A DNA stretch of 64,000 nucleotides from an uncultured Stenotrophomonas sp. (GCA_913775725.1 CAJYNG010000011.1:62001-126000), one strand, 5' to 3'. Counted from the stretch's first letter, positions 24,809-33,867 are shown. The notes: generated from the sequence alone by a model not told the origin. A program made the numbers and translations.

Positions 24809-25237
24809 ATGACCAACCGCACCGCCATCCATCCCCGTCTGCACGCCCTGATCGGCGACATCGCCGGCGATGTACCCGAAGACCTTGCGCGCGAGATCGA
24901 GTGCGCGCTGGAAGCGCGACAGCTACCACCGTCGCGGCCGACCTTCCTGTCCTGCCTCGATGCCATCCGCGCCGGTGATGACCAAGCCGGGCGCGCGCGT
25001 ACCCCGCAGACACTCAGCACCACAGGCTTCGACTCGCTCGACCGCTCGCTGGCCGCATTGAGTGCCGTACTGGATCTGCTGCATGCCGCCGAACGTGCGC
25101 GCCTGGATGGCGATCCGCAGGATCAACTCGGAGACTTCCATCGGGACGGATTGATCGTTGCCGCACGCCAGATCACGCGCGCTGCACAGGATGGGCTGGG
25201 TGATGCCCTGGCGCCGGCTGGCGCACGGCTTCGCTGA
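24809..25237 (+). CDS. Hypothetical protein at the tRNA-side end of the island
   Basis: A 142-residue, mainly helical protein (IHPRLHALIGDIAGDVPEDL at the start; LAALSAVLDLLHAAERARLD near residue 85). No domain is recognised. The start is ATG 24809 with GTGAGG upstream; longer in-frame starts run through non-coding sequence. It ends 14 bases before a bidirectional terminator shared with tRNA-Val. Similar small helical proteins occur in xanthomonad phage islands, but I cannot assign a function. Confidence 0.6.
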   Translation: MTNRTAIHPRLHALIGDIAGDVPEDLAREIECALEARQLPPSRPTFLSCLDAIRAGDDQAGRARTPQTLSTTGFDSLDRSLAALSAVLDLLHAAERARLDGDPQDQLGDFHRDGLIVAARQITRAAQDGLGDALAPAGARLR

Positions 25238-25250
25238 TATGCGAGGCAAC

Positions 25251-25280
25251 AAAAAAGCCCCCATTGCTGGAGGCTTTTTT
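25251..25280. terminator. Bidirectional terminator between island and tRNA-Val
   Basis: AAAAAAGCC at 25251-25259 pairs with GGCTTTTTT at 25272-25280, with further CCA/TGG pairing in the loop. The A and T runs serve both the plus-strand gene ending at 25237 and the minus-strand tRNA. Confidence 0.88.
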
Positions 25281-25292
25281 CGTTCTGCAACA

Positions 25293-25367
25293 TGGTGGGC
25301 GGTACAGGGATCGAACCTGTGACCCTTGCCGTGTGAAGGCAATGCTCTACCGCTGAGCTAACCGCCC
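25293..25367 (-). tRNA. tRNA-Val(CAC)
   Basis: Read on the minus strand: acceptor stem GGGCGGT pairs with ACCGCCC, then discriminator A and an encoded CCA. The anticodon loop TTCACAC is closed by TTGCC/GGCAA, giving anticodon CAC (valine, GTG). The T arm GGTTCGATCC is intact. Length 75. Its 3' end faces the phage-derived island, the side where phage integrases normally insert, but no second copy of the 3' end was found at the island's far edge. Confidence 0.96.
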
Positions 25368-25458
25368 GGTGTGTTGCTGAGCCGCTCATTATAGGGGCTT
25401 TTCAGAGGCCGTCAACAGTTTTTCACATTCGTGTTCACGGGTGTCTTCGGGCAACGGC

Positions 25459-25481
25459 AGTCGAGCATGGCTCGACTCTAC
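25459..25481. repeat. SMAG-type REP hairpin (single)
   Basis: AGTCGAGC ATG GCTCGACT followed by CTAC, i.e. GTAG plus hairpin when read on the minus strand. This is the form of the dispersed GTAG elements of Stenotrophomonas. It lies just downstream of pilZ and may stabilise or end the long transcript of the fab-pilZ cluster. Confidence 0.8.
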
Positions 25482-25500
25482 AGGACCGCGAGGCGCTACC

Positions 25501-25854
25501 TCACATCGTATGGGTCGGCTTGTCCGAGCCGGTAAGCCCGGCCAGCAGGGTCTCGATCTTGTGGCGCACGCCCTCGCCTTCGGCACCCTCGGCCAGCTGC
25601 ACACCGATGCCGGCGGTGCGGTTGCCCTGCGCGCCGGCCGGGGTCACCCAGATCACCTTGCCGGCCACCGGCAGGCGCTCGCTGGAATCGGGCAGGGTCA
25701 GGAGCAGGAACACCTCGTCGCCCAGGAAGTAGCGCTTGGGCGTGGGCACAAAGATGCCGCCATTCTTCACGAACGGCATGTACGCGCTGTACAGCGCGGC
25801 CTTGTCCTTCACGGCCAGGGACAGGATGCCCTGGCGGGCGTTGCTGGCACTCAT
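25501..25854 (-). CDS. pilZ: PilZ domain protein
   Basis: A 117-residue single-domain PilZ protein of the type needed for type IV pili (SAYMPFVKNGGIFVPTPKRY near the N-terminus, then LPVAGKVIWVTPAG and GIGVQL). This subgroup lacks the RxxxR c-di-GMP binding motif at its N-terminus, and none is visible here. It acts with PilB and FimX-type proteins in xanthomonads. It overlaps holB by four bases and ends the long cluster. Confidence 0.9.
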   Translation of the reverse strand: MSASNARQGILSLAVKDKAALYSAYMPFVKNGGIFVPTPKRYFLGDEVFLLLTLPDSSERLPVAGKVIWVTPAGAQGNRTAGIGVQLAEGAEGEGVRHKIETLLAGLTGSDKPTHTM

Positions 25855-26807
25855 CGATTTCCCCTTGCGGCAGGCCGCTCGTTCACCTTGTTCCAGGCCA
25901 GCAGCAACTCGACCACCGCAAGGTCTGCACGCACCGTGGTGCGCAGCAGGTCGCGGGTGCGGTTGGCCGCATCGAACCAGGCTGCAAGCTTGTGCAATCG
26001 CTCCGGCGTGGTCAAGGCATCGGTGCTGGCCTGGGCCAGCGCCAGGTCGGCGGCAAAGCGCAGGCGCAGCGCCGCGTTGTCATCGGCGCACCACTTCTGC
26101 GCCAGTTCCACCGCGCCGGTCTTGCCGGCGGCCAGCTGCTCCAGCTCGCGGCCCACGTCGCGGCGCAGGCTCAGGCCGTCTTCGCGCAGCCAGTTGTCGG
26201 CCTGGCCGGGATGGCCACGCGCCGCGTCCAGCGCTTCGCGCGCCGATGCTTCGCTGTGGCCCTGCTGCTGCAGCCAGGCCAGTGCTTCGTGCTGCGGCGG
26301 CAGCTTGAATTCCAGGCGTTGGCAACGGCTGCGGATGGTCTGCGGCAGGCGTGCCGGGTCGCTGCTGATCAGCCACAGGTAACGGCCCGGCTGCGGCTCT
26401 TCCAGCGTCTTCAGCAGCGCGTTGGCCGCCGAGCGGTTGATCGCATCGGCGGGGTCGACGATCACCACCTGCGCCACGCCGTACTGCGGGGTCAGCGCCA
26501 GCTTGTCGGTGATCTCGCGCACCTGCTCGATGACGATCTCGGTGCGCAGCTTGTCGCCGCTCTTGTTCGGAATGAAGCTGACCAGCTGCAGGTCCGGATG
26601 GGTACCGGCGGCAATCAGCTGGCGCGTGCGCGTGGCATGCGCGGCATCACCGCGGGTCAGCACGTGGTCGGCCAATGCCAGCGCCACCTCACGCTTGCCC
26701 AGCCCGGCCGGCCCGCAGATCAGCAGGCCATGGCCGAGGCGACCGGCATCGAGCGCAGCAACCGTCTGGTCAAACGCGCGCTGCTGCCAGGGCGAGAAGG
26801 TGCTCAT
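25851..26807 (-). CDS. holB: DNA polymerase III delta-prime subunit
   Basis: A 318-residue clamp-loader subunit. LLICGPAGLGKREVALALAD is the P-loop region. ANALLKTLEEPQPGRYLWL and SSDPARLPQTIRSRCQRLEF are the conserved clamp-loader blocks including the S-R-C arginine-finger region. The usual zinc-finger cysteines are not evident, which is common in this lineage. It overlaps tmk and pilZ by four bases each. Confidence 0.93.
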   Translation of the reverse strand: MSTFSPWQQRAFDQTVAALDAGRLGHGLLICGPAGLGKREVALALADHVLTRGDAAHATRTRQLIAAGTHPDLQLVSFIPNKSGDKLRTEIVIEQVREITDKLALTPQYGVAQVVIVDPADAINRSAANALLKTLEEPQPGRYLWLISSDPARLPQTIRSRCQRLEFKLPPQHEALAWLQQQGHSEASAREALDAARGHPGQADNWLREDGLSLRRDVGRELEQLAAGKTGAVELAQKWCADDNAALRLRFAADLALAQASTDALTTPERLHKLAAWFDAANRTRDLLRTTVRADLAVVELLLAWNKVNERPAARGNR

Positions 26808-27469
26808 GCGCCCTCCCCGTCCTGCAACCAGCGCTCGACACGTGCGACCACATCAGCGGCCACGCGCGCCTGCTCCTGGCCCGCATCAATCAACGCGAAG
26901 CGCTGCGGATCCTGCTGCGCACGGCCGCGGAACACTTCGCGCACGCGCTGGAAGAAATCGTCCTGCTCGCTTTCGATGCGGTCCGGCCACAGGTCACGGC
27001 CGTTGGCGCGCGCGCGGCCGACGGCCACGTCCACATCCAGCAGCAGGGTCAGGCCCGGCAGCAGGCCGACCGCGCGGCGCTCCAGATCGGCAATCCACTG
27101 CGGATCGAGGCCGCGGCCACCGCCCTGGTAGGCATAGCTGGAATCGGTGAAGCGATCGCTCAGCACATAGGCGCCGCGCTGCAGCGCCGGCTGGATCACC
27201 TGGCGCACGTGCTGCGCGCGTGCGGCGAACACCAGCAGCAGCTCGGCTTCGGCGCTGAGCGGTTCGGCGGCGATCTCGGCATCGGGCTTCAGCACCAGGC
27301 CGCGGATGCGCTCGGCCAGCGGCGTACCGCCCGGCTCGCGGGTCAGTACCACCTCATGACCGTGGCTGCGCAGGCAGTCACGGATGGCATTGATGGCGGT
27401 GGTCTTGCCCGCGCCCTCGCCGCCTTCCAGGCTGACGAAACGCGGGTGGCGAAGCAGCGCGGGACTCAT
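26804..27469 (-). CDS. tmk: Thymidylate kinase
   Basis: A 221-residue dTMP kinase. FVSLEGGEGAGKTTAINAIR carries the P-loop; LTREPGGTPLAERIR is the DR(E)PGG motif; YVLSDRFTDSSYAYQGGGRG is the dTMP-binding DRY/F-type motif. It makes dTDP for DNA synthesis. The overlap with mltG and holB by four bases each fits the conserved mltG-tmk-holB order. Confidence 0.95.
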   Translation of the reverse strand: MSPALLRHPRFVSLEGGEGAGKTTAINAIRDCLRSHGHEVVLTREPGGTPLAERIRGLVLKPDAEIAAEPLSAEAELLLVFAARAQHVRQVIQPALQRGAYVLSDRFTDSSYAYQGGGRGLDPQWIADLERRAVGLLPGLTLLLDVDVAVGRARANGRDLWPDRIESEQDDFFQRVREVFRGRAQQDPQRFALIDAGQEQARVAADVVARVERWLQDGEGA

Positions 27470-28527
27470 TGCGCCGGGGTCTCCTGGGTACGTTGCTGGC
27501 GCAGCTGCTGCAGGTAGCGGGCCACTGCGGCGTTGTGCTGGTCCAGGCTGGGCGAGAACACGTGCGCGCCGCTGCCATCGCCGACAGCAACGAAGTACAG
27601 CGCGTCACCCGACAGTGGTTGCGCGGCCGCCATCAGCGCATCGCGGCTGGGCATGGCGATCGGGGTCGGGGTCAGGCCGGCACGGGTATAGGTGTTGTAG
27701 GGCGTATCGGTGGTCAGGTCGCGGCGGCGGATGTTGCCGTCATACGCGGCACCGATGCCGTAGATCACGGTCGGGTCGGTCTGCAGGCGCATGCCGATCT
27801 TCAGGCGACGCATGAACACGCCGGCAATCTGTGGACGCTCACTGGCCAGCGCGGTTTCCTTCTCGATGATCGACGCCATCGTCAGCAGTTCGTACGGCGT
27901 GTTGATCGGCAGGTCCGGAGCGCGGCTTTCCCACGCTTCGTCCAGCGCCTTCTCCATCGCGGCGTGGGCACGCTTGAGTACGTCCAGATCACTGTCGCCG
28001 CGCTGGTAGACGTAGGTCTCCGGCAGGAAGCGGCCTTCCGGATGCTGGCCACCGAAACCGAGACGCTGCATCAGCGCGGCGTCATCGAGGGCATCGGTGG
28101 TGTGCAGCAGCGGCTCGGCGCGCTTCAGTGCGGCACGCAGCTGGCGGATGTTCCAGCCTTCGATGATGGTGACGCGGTGCTGCAGCACCTTGCCGGCGCG
28201 CATGCGCAGCAGCAGCTCGCGCGGGGTCAGGTCGCCGCTGAGCGCGTACTCACCCACCTTCAGCTTGCCGGCGGCATCGAGCTGGCGCGCCAACAACTGC
28301 CACTGGGTGTCCTGGCCCTCGTCCACGCCGGCATCGCGCAGCTTGCGCAGCACCGTGTTCATGCCATCGCCACTGGCGATGACCATGCTCTCGGCGGACG
28401 GGGTGATCGGGGCATCGGCGAACCGGGTCTGCTGGTAGAAGAACCACGCGCCCGCGCCGGCCACGACGGCGGCCAGCACCACCACCAGCGTTACCACGAA
28501 CAGACACCCGCGCTTGGCTCCCGCCAT
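27466..28527 (-). CDS. mltG: Endolytic murein transglycosylase MltG
   Basis: A 353-residue YceG-family protein. One membrane anchor (about residues 8-32) is followed by a LysM-like part and the catalytic region ELLTMASIIEKETALASERP, in which the Glu of IEKE is the catalytic residue. TDPTVIYGIG and the terminal YNTYTRAGLTPTPIAMPS are family marks. It cuts nascent peptidoglycan strands in the inner membrane and is thought to set glycan length. Confidence 0.95.
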   Translation of the reverse strand: MAGAKRGCLFVVTLVVVLAAVVAGAGAWFFYQQTRFADAPITPSAESMVIASGDGMNTVLRKLRDAGVDEGQDTQWQLLARQLDAAGKLKVGEYALSGDLTPRELLLRMRAGKVLQHRVTIIEGWNIRQLRAALKRAEPLLHTTDALDDAALMQRLGFGGQHPEGRFLPETYVYQRGDSDLDVLKRAHAAMEKALDEAWESRAPDLPINTPYELLTMASIIEKETALASERPQIAGVFMRRLKIGMRLQTDPTVIYGIGAAYDGNIRRRDLTTDTPYNTYTRAGLTPTPIAMPSRDALMAAAQPLSGDALYFVAVGDGSGAHVFSPSLDQHNAAVARYLQQLRQQRTQETPAQ

Positions 28528-28604
28528 GGACTACCTCTGAACTCGATTCCGTCGTGCAGGATACCGTGCCGGTGGATTGGGGTCATGACCGGGGCCACAC
28601 ACTC

Positions 28605-28625
28605 GTGCCGACCAACGGTCGGCAC
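28605..28625. repeat. GTGCCGACC hairpin repeat
   Basis: A perfect 9-bp inverted repeat, GTGCCGACC AAC GGTCGGCAC, in the mltG-pabB gap. Similar short hairpins are dispersed in Stenotrophomonas genomes; here it may act as a processing or partial termination site between pabB and mltG. Confidence 0.65.
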
Positions 28626-28649
28626 CCACCGAAGCCGAACCGGCGGCCG

Positions 28650-30014
28650 TCAGCCTTGCTGGCCGAGCGCGCGCAGCAGGCCACGGGCCTTGGCGCGGGT
28701 CTCGTCCAGTTCCTTGTCCGGGTCCGAATCAACCACGATGCCGGCGCCGGTGCGAAAGCTCACCTCGTGGCCATCCACTTCAGCGGTGCGGATCAGGATG
28801 TTCAGGTCCAGGTCGCCATCGCGGTTCAGCCAGCCGAAGGCGCCGGTATAGGCACCGCGCGGCACCTGCTCCAGTTCGCTGATGATCTGCATGCAGCGCA
28901 CCTTCGGGCAGCCGGTGATGGTGCCGCCCGGGAAGGTGGCGGCGATCACCTCGCCCGGCGTGACCTCCGGTCGCAGGTGGCCGCTGACATTGCTGACGAT
29001 GTGGTGCACGTGGGCATAGCTCTCCACGGTCATCAGTTCATCCACCACCACGGTGCCCGGCAGGCAGATGCGACCCAGGTCGTTGCGCTCCAGGTCGATC
29101 AGCATCACGTGCTCGGCACGCTCCTTGGGGTGGCCGACCAGTTCCTGGATGCGCGCGGCGTCATCGTCGCCCTCGAAGCGCGGCCGCGTACCGGCGATCG
29201 GACGGGTCTGCGCATGGCCGGCATGCACCGACACCAGCCGCTCCGGCGAGGAACTGACCACGTGGCGGCCGTGCGCGCTGAACAGGCCGGCGAACGGTGC
29301 CGGGTTGGCACCGCGCAGCTGCGCGTACAGCGCCTGCGGGCTGACCGGCGCAGTGAATTGGGCATTCCAGCGCCGCGACAGGTTCACCTGGAACACATCG
29401 CCGGCACGCAGGTACTCGATCACCCGGCGTACGCCGTCGGTGAAGCGCTGCGGCGCATCCTCGCCCACCGACTGCGGTGGCTGCCAGCCCTGCCCGGCCT
29501 CGGGCAGCGTGGCCGAGGCCAGTGTCACCAGCGCATCCAGCAACGCCTGCTCGCCGCCTTCGGCAATGACGAAGCTGGCCTCGTTGTGGTGGTCGTGCAG
29601 CACCGCGGCCGGGCAGCGCAGCGCCAGCGCGGTCGGGCGGCCGTCCTCGCGCGCATGCGCCGGCAGCACCGGTTCGATCTGGCTGGCCACTTCGTAATCC
29701 AGCATCAACGCCCAGCCGCCGCGGAACGGCAGGCTGTGGCTGCCGTCATGCGGCAGGCGTTCGCGCTGCCAGGCAAGGTCCAGCACCTGCAGGAAGCTGC
29801 CGGCGTGTACCGCATCGTGCTGGTCGCGCACCAGGCCATCGGCATCCAGCCGCAGACAATCGCCCTGCGCGGCCAGCAGCAGGCTCCAGCGGCCCTGGGC
29901 GGTGCCCGAGGCGGTAGATTCCATCAGCAGCGGGAAGCGCGCCGGGTCGTGCTGCTGCAGGGCCAGCAGGTCGATCGGATGCGGCAGCGGGTGGATCAAT
30001 GGTGCGTGGGTCAT
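28650..30014 (-). CDS. pabB: Aminodeoxychorismate synthase component I
   Basis: A 454-residue chorismate-utilising enzyme, the length of PabB rather than TrpE (about 520). The C-terminal catalytic part has AGDVFQVNLSRRW, SSSPERLVSV, HVMLIDLERNDLGRIC, FPGGTITGCPKVRCMQII and GAFGWLNRDGDLDLNILIRT. The partner is a glutamine amidotransferase (PabA/TrpG) not in this window. The active-site motif reads PIAGTRPR, with Ala where classical PabB has Lys (PIKGT). Classical PabB uses that Lys to form a covalent intermediate, so this enzyme must work differently or be closer to anthranilate synthase. Context in the fab cluster favours PabB. Confidence 0.82.
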   Translation of the reverse strand: MTHAPLIHPLPHPIDLLALQQHDPARFPLLMESTASGTAQGRWSLLLAAQGDCLRLDADGLVRDQHDAVHAGSFLQVLDLAWQRERLPHDGSHSLPFRGGWALMLDYEVASQIEPVLPAHAREDGRPTALALRCPAAVLHDHHNEASFVIAEGGEQALLDALVTLASATLPEAGQGWQPPQSVGEDAPQRFTDGVRRVIEYLRAGDVFQVNLSRRWNAQFTAPVSPQALYAQLRGANPAPFAGLFSAHGRHVVSSSPERLVSVHAGHAQTRPIAGTRPRFEGDDDAARIQELVGHPKERAEHVMLIDLERNDLGRICLPGTVVVDELMTVESYAHVHHIVSNVSGHLRPEVTPGEVIAATFPGGTITGCPKVRCMQIISELEQVPRGAYTGAFGWLNRDGDLDLNILIRTAEVDGHEVSFRTGAGIVVDSDPDKELDETRAKARGLLRALGQQG

Positions 30015-30072
30015 GGCGGCCAGTTCGGGGGTTCAGATGCACGGAAGCCGCCTTGCGGCGGCCTCTTCGCAT

Positions 30073-30131
30073 GTAGAGTCGAGCCATGCTCGACTGGGTT
30101 GCACGTTCAGTCGAGCATGGCTCGACTCTAC
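30073..30131. repeat. SMAG REP pair in inverted orientation
   Basis: Two GTAG hairpins face each other: GTAG AGTCGAGC CAT GCTCGACT at 30073-30095 and AGTCGAGC ATG GCTCGACT CTAC at 30109-30131. The two arms can also pair with each other as one long cruciform. It lies between fabF and pabB and probably acts as a transcript end or stabiliser. Confidence 0.85.
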
Positions 30132-30138
30132 AACTCGG

Positions 30139-31401
30139 TCAGACGCGCTTGAAGATCAGCGTGCCGTTGGTGCCGCCGAAGCCGAAGCCATTGGACATCA
30201 CCACGTCGACCTTGGCCTGGCGTGCTTCGTTGGGCACGTAGTCCAGGTCGCAGCCTTCGCCCGGCTGCTGCAGGTTGATGGTCGGCGGGATGACGTTGTC
30301 CTGCAGCGCCATCACCGAGAAGATCGCTTCCACGCCGCCGGCAGCACCCAGCAGGTGGCCGGTCATCGACTTGGTGGAGCTGACCATCATCTTGTAGGCG
30401 TGGTCGCCGAAGGCGGTCTTCATCGCCATGGTCTCGCCCAGGTCGCCCAGCGGCGTGGAGGTGCCGTGCGCGTTGAGGTAGCCCACCTGTTCCGGGGTCA
30501 CGCCGGCGTCCTTCATGGCCATAACCATGCAGCGCGCGGCGCCTTCGCCGTTCTCGCTCGGGGCGGTCATGTGGTACGCGTCGGAGCTGGCGCCGAAGCC
30601 GGCCAGCTCACAGTAGATCTTCGCGCCACGCGCCTTGGCGTGCTCGTACTCTTCCAGGATCAGGATGCCGGCGCCGTCGCCCAGCACGAAGCCGTCACGG
30701 TCCTTGTCCCACGGGCGCGAGGCCTGCTCCGGAGCATCGTTGCGGGTGCTCATGGCCTTCATCGCGCAGAAGCCGCCCAGTGCGGTCGGCGATGAGCCAC
30801 GTTCGGCACCGCCGACCACCATCACGTCGGCATCGCCGTACTGGATCATGCGCATCGCGGTACCGATCGAATGGTTCGAGGTCGCGCACGCCGACACCGC
30901 CGAGAACGACGGGCCCTTCAGGCCGGTGATGATGCTCAGCTGGCCCGGCAGCATGTTGATGATGGTCTTGGGCACGTAGAAGGGCGAGATCTTCTTGCCC
31001 TCGTGGAACTCGATGGTCTGCTCTTCGATGCCGAGCAGGCCGCCGATGCCGGCGCCGACGATGGCGCCGATGCGCTCGGCATTGGCGTCGGTGATCTCCA
31101 GGCCCGAGTCGTGCAGGGCCATGAACGAGGCACCGAGGCCGTAATGGATGAACGGGTCCATCTTCTTGGCATCCTTGCCGCTGACCCGGAATTTGCCGAA
31201 CAGTTCATTGTCGGCGGTGATGTCGAATCCCTTGACCTCACCCGCAATCTTGGTGGTGAACCGATCCAGGTACGCATCAGAAACGTTGGTCAGCGGACCG
31301 ATGCCCGAACGACCATGGGTGATGCCTTCCCAGCTGCTGGCCAGATCATTGCCCAACGGCGAGACGATACCCAGGCCGGTTACGACGACGCGACGCTTCA
31401 T
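30139..31401 (-). CDS. fabF: 3-oxoacyl-ACP synthase II
   Basis: A 420-residue condensing enzyme starting [17 protein letters not shown]. The active-site Cys lies in [16 protein letters not shown] near residue 170, with the two histidines in [12 protein letters not shown] and [13 protein letters not shown]. It elongates acyl-ACP and allows temperature control of unsaturated fatty acids. It lies next to acpP, the usual pairing. Confidence 0.97.
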   Translation of the reverse strand: MKRRVVVTGLGIVSPLGNDLASSWEGITHGRSGIGPLTNVSDAYLDRFTTKIAGEVKGFDITADNELFGKFRVSGKDAKKMDPFIHYGLGASFMALHDSGLEITDANAERIGAIVGAGIGGLLGIEEQTIEFHEGKKISPFYVPKTIINMLPGQLSIITGLKGPSFSAVSACATSNHSIGTAMRMIQYGDADVMVVGGAERGSSPTALGGFCAMKAMSTRNDAPEQASRPWDKDRDGFVLGDGAGILILEEYEHAKARGAKIYCELAGFGASSDAYHMTAPSENGEGAARCMVMAMKDAGVTPEQVGYLNAHGTSTPLGDLGETMAMKTAFGDHAYKMMVSSTKSMTGHLLGAAGGVEAIFSVMALQDNVIPPTINLQQPGEGCDLDYVPNEARQAKVDVVMSNGFGFGGTNGTLIFKRV

Positions 31402-31544
31402 TGCTGTTTCTCCTGACCCGGATGATTTCTGCGGGTAACTCGGTTTGCTTCGATGTGATGCCCAAACACACGGGGCCGCAACAGCGGCCCCATGGGGTGC
31501 GGTGCGCGGCGAGGATCAACCCGCGCGCGCACTGCCGTCTGACA

Positions 31545-31784
31545 TCAGGCCTTGACGTGGGCCTTGACGTAGTCGATGGCGGCCTGCACGGTGCTGATCT
31601 TCTCGGCTTCTTCGTCCGGGATCTCGCACTCGAATTCTTCTTCCAGGGCCATCACCAGCTCGACGGTGTCCAGCGAGTCAGCGCCCAGGTCATCGACGAA
31701 CGATGCGCTGTTGGTGACTTCTTCTTCCTTGACGCCAAGCTGTTCGACGACGATTTTCTTGACGCGTTCTTCGATGGTGCTCAT
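31545..31784 (-). CDS. acpP: Acyl carrier protein
   Basis: A 79-residue acidic protein. The start [17 protein letters not shown] and the site [18 protein letters not shown], where the Ser receives 4'-phosphopantetheine, are diagnostic. It carries the growing fatty acid for the neighbouring enzymes. ATG 31784 gives the standard length; longer frames upstream are intergenic. Confidence 0.98.
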   Translation of the reverse strand: MSTIEERVKKIVVEQLGVKEEEVTNSASFVDDLGADSLDTVELVMALEEEFECEIPDEEAEKISTVQAAIDYVKAHVKA

Positions 31785-31936
31785 GGGATCTCGCTCCAGA
31801 TGGAGTTGTGGTTCAAAAGTGGTCGCCATCAAAGGCGATGGCCGTGGGATAGTGTAGTGGAAACCGGCGCGGCCTTGCATCGCAGCAAAAACCTCAGCAG
31901 ATCAACCACTTGCGGCGCAATCCCTGCGCCCCTTGC

Positions 31937-32680
31937 TTACGGCATGTACATGCCGCCGTTCACATGGAGGGTTTCGCCGGTGATGTAACCGGCAGCCGGG
32001 CTGGCCAGGAAGGCCACCGCATGGGCGATGTCTTCCGGCGAACCCAGGCGTTCGAGGGCGATGTCGTTGATCAGCGCGGTACGCGCTTCTTCCGGCAACG
32101 CCTTGGTCATGTCGGTGTCGATGAAGCCAGGAGCGACCACATTGACGGTGACACCGCGCGAACCGATTTCCTTGGCCAGCGACTTGCTGAAGCCGATGAT
32201 GCCGGCCTTGGCGGCCGCGTAGTTGGCCTGGCCGGCATTGCCGGTCACGCCCACCACCGATGCGATGTTGATGATGCGGCCCTTGCGCGCCTTCATCATG
32301 CCGCGCATCACCGCCTTGCTGGTGCGGAACACGCTGGTCAGGTTGGTGTCGATGATCGACGCCCAGTCCTCATCCTTCATGCGCATCAGCAGATTGTCGC
32401 GGGTGATGCCGGCGTTGTTGACCAGGATCGAGATCGGGCCGAATTCCTTGGCGATGCCGTCCAGCACGCTGTCCAGCGCGGCAGCGTCGGTGACGTTCAG
32501 CGCGCGGCCGTGGCCGCCGTGGGCAGCCAGGCGCTCACCGATCGCAGCGGCGCCGGATTCGGTGGTGGCGGTGCCGATGACGGTGGCGCCCTGGGCGGCC
32601 AGAAGATCGGCGATGGCGGCACCAATGCCACGGCTGGCACCGGTGACCAGTGCGATTTCACCCTGCAGGGGCTTGCTCAT
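31937..32680 (-). CDS. fabG: 3-oxoacyl-ACP reductase
   Basis: A 247-residue short-chain dehydrogenase. TGASRGIGAAIADLLAAQGA is the NADPH-binding motif, NNAG the second, and the Ser-Tyr-Lys catalytic set lies in IASVVGVTGNAGQANYAAAK. It reduces beta-ketoacyl-ACP. ATG 32680 starts MSKPLQGEIALVTG. Confidence 0.96.
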   Translation of the reverse strand: MSKPLQGEIALVTGASRGIGAAIADLLAAQGATVIGTATTESGAAAIGERLAAHGGHGRALNVTDAAALDSVLDGIAKEFGPISILVNNAGITRDNLLMRMKDEDWASIIDTNLTSVFRTSKAVMRGMMKARKGRIINIASVVGVTGNAGQANYAAAKAGIIGFSKSLAKEIGSRGVTVNVVAPGFIDTDMTKALPEEARTALINDIALERLGSPEDIAHAVAFLASPAAGYITGETLHVNGGMYMP

Positions 32681-32762
32681 GATGTTTTCCTCAGGCTGGG
32701 GCGGCCGCCGCACCCGTGCCGCGTGCAGCGGCCACCGGTACGGTCGGCAGGAACAGGGGGTA

Positions 32763-33707
32763 TCAGGCCGACCATGCCTCGCGGGCAGCTTCGAAGTCGC
32801 CCGGCGTGGCCAGCGAACGGCCGTCGATGGCCTTGTCGATGCGCTTGACCAGACCGGTCAGCACCTTGCCAGGGCCGCACTCGGCGATCCGGGTGACGCC
32901 ACGGCCGGCCAGTGCCTGCACGCACCCGGTCCACTGCACCGGCTGGTACAGCTGCTGGACCAGCGCGGTACGAATCGCGTCGATGCCGTCATGCACCTGG
33001 GCGTCAACGTTCTGCACCACCGGCAGCTGCGGCGCCTGCCAGGCCAGGCCGGCCATCACTTCGGCCAGACGGTTGGCGGCTTCGCGCATGAGCGGGGTGT
33101 GCGAGGGCACGCTGACGGCCAGCTTGACCGCCTTGCGCACGCCCTTCTCGGCCAGCAGTGCCAGCGCACGGTCAACCGCATCGGCGTCGCCACCGATCAC
33201 GATCTGGCCCGGCGAGTTGAAGTTGGCCGGCACCACCACCTGGCTGCCTGCGGCTTCGGCGCAGACGTCCAGCACCAGCTGGTCCTCGGCGCCAAGCACC
33301 GCAGCCATGGCACCGACGCCAGCCGGAGCGGCTTCCTGCATCAGCTGGCCGCGCAGGCGCACCAGGTGCGCACCGTCATGCAGGCTCAGCGCGCCAGCCG
33401 CGACCAGCGCGGTGTACTCGCCCAGGCTGTGACCGGCCAGCACCGACGGGCGCGGACCGCCCACGGCGTTCCAGGCGCGCCACACGCCGATGCTTGCGGC
33501 CAGCAGGGCCGGCTGGGTGTATTCGGTACGGTTGAGCATTTCCTCCGGGCCGCCCTGGGACAGCGCCCACAGGTCAACGCCGGCACCATCGGATGCCTCG
33601 GTGAAGGCTTCACGCACCTGCGGGTGCAGTTCGGCCAGCTCGGCCACCATGCCCACAGACTGCGAGCCCTGGCCGGGGAAGACAAAAGCGAGGGTGGATA
33701 CGGTCAC
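32763..33707 (-). CDS. fabD: Malonyl CoA-ACP transacylase
   Basis: A 314-residue transacylase. TLAFVFPGQGSQSVGM opens the fold; the nucleophile Ser is in LAGHSLGEYTALVAAG, with the partner His in SVPSHTPLM. It loads malonyl groups onto ACP. GTG at 33707 (MTVSTLAF) is taken as start; a TTG seven codons upstream is the alternative, and neither has a strong ribosome site. Confidence 0.94.
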   Translation of the reverse strand: MTVSTLAFVFPGQGSQSVGMVAELAELHPQVREAFTEASDGAGVDLWALSQGGPEEMLNRTEYTQPALLAASIGVWRAWNAVGGPRPSVLAGHSLGEYTALVAAGALSLHDGAHLVRLRGQLMQEAAPAGVGAMAAVLGAEDQLVLDVCAEAAGSQVVVPANFNSPGQIVIGGDADAVDRALALLAEKGVRKAVKLAVSVPSHTPLMREAANRLAEVMAGLAWQAPQLPVVQNVDAQVHDGIDAIRTALVQQLYQPVQWTGCVQALAGRGVTRIAECGPGKVLTGLVKRIDKAIDGRSLATPGDFEAAREAWSA

Positions 33708-33817
33708 GCGGTCATCCGCTTGTTGCAATCGAAGCGGGCCATGATAAGGGGGAACATGCCGTGTCGTCTGTACGTGCGCGTATGCAGGCGTATGGAGCGC
33801 GGCCGCGCGAGCGCGAC

Positions 33818-33858
33818 GGGGTCAGATCCCTTTTCCGCAGAAAAAGGGATCTGACCCC
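33818..33858. repeat. 17-bp perfect inverted repeat GGGGTCAGATCCC
   Basis: GGGGTCAGATCCCTTTT at 33818-33834 and its exact complement AAAAGGGATCTGACCCC at 33842-33858, with a 7-base loop. The A and T runs make it a likely bidirectional terminator. Similar palindromes recur in xanthomonad intergenic regions. It lies between the kinase-like gene and fabD and may break the operon here. Confidence 0.8.
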
Positions 33859-33867
33859 TATCAGCCA

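Noticed and set aside
8480-25237. Ogr-type zinc-finger activator or phage integrase
   Set aside because: No four-Cys Ogr sequence after D and no tyrosine or serine recombinase pattern in any frame of the island; the activator role is better filled by the Mor-like gene.
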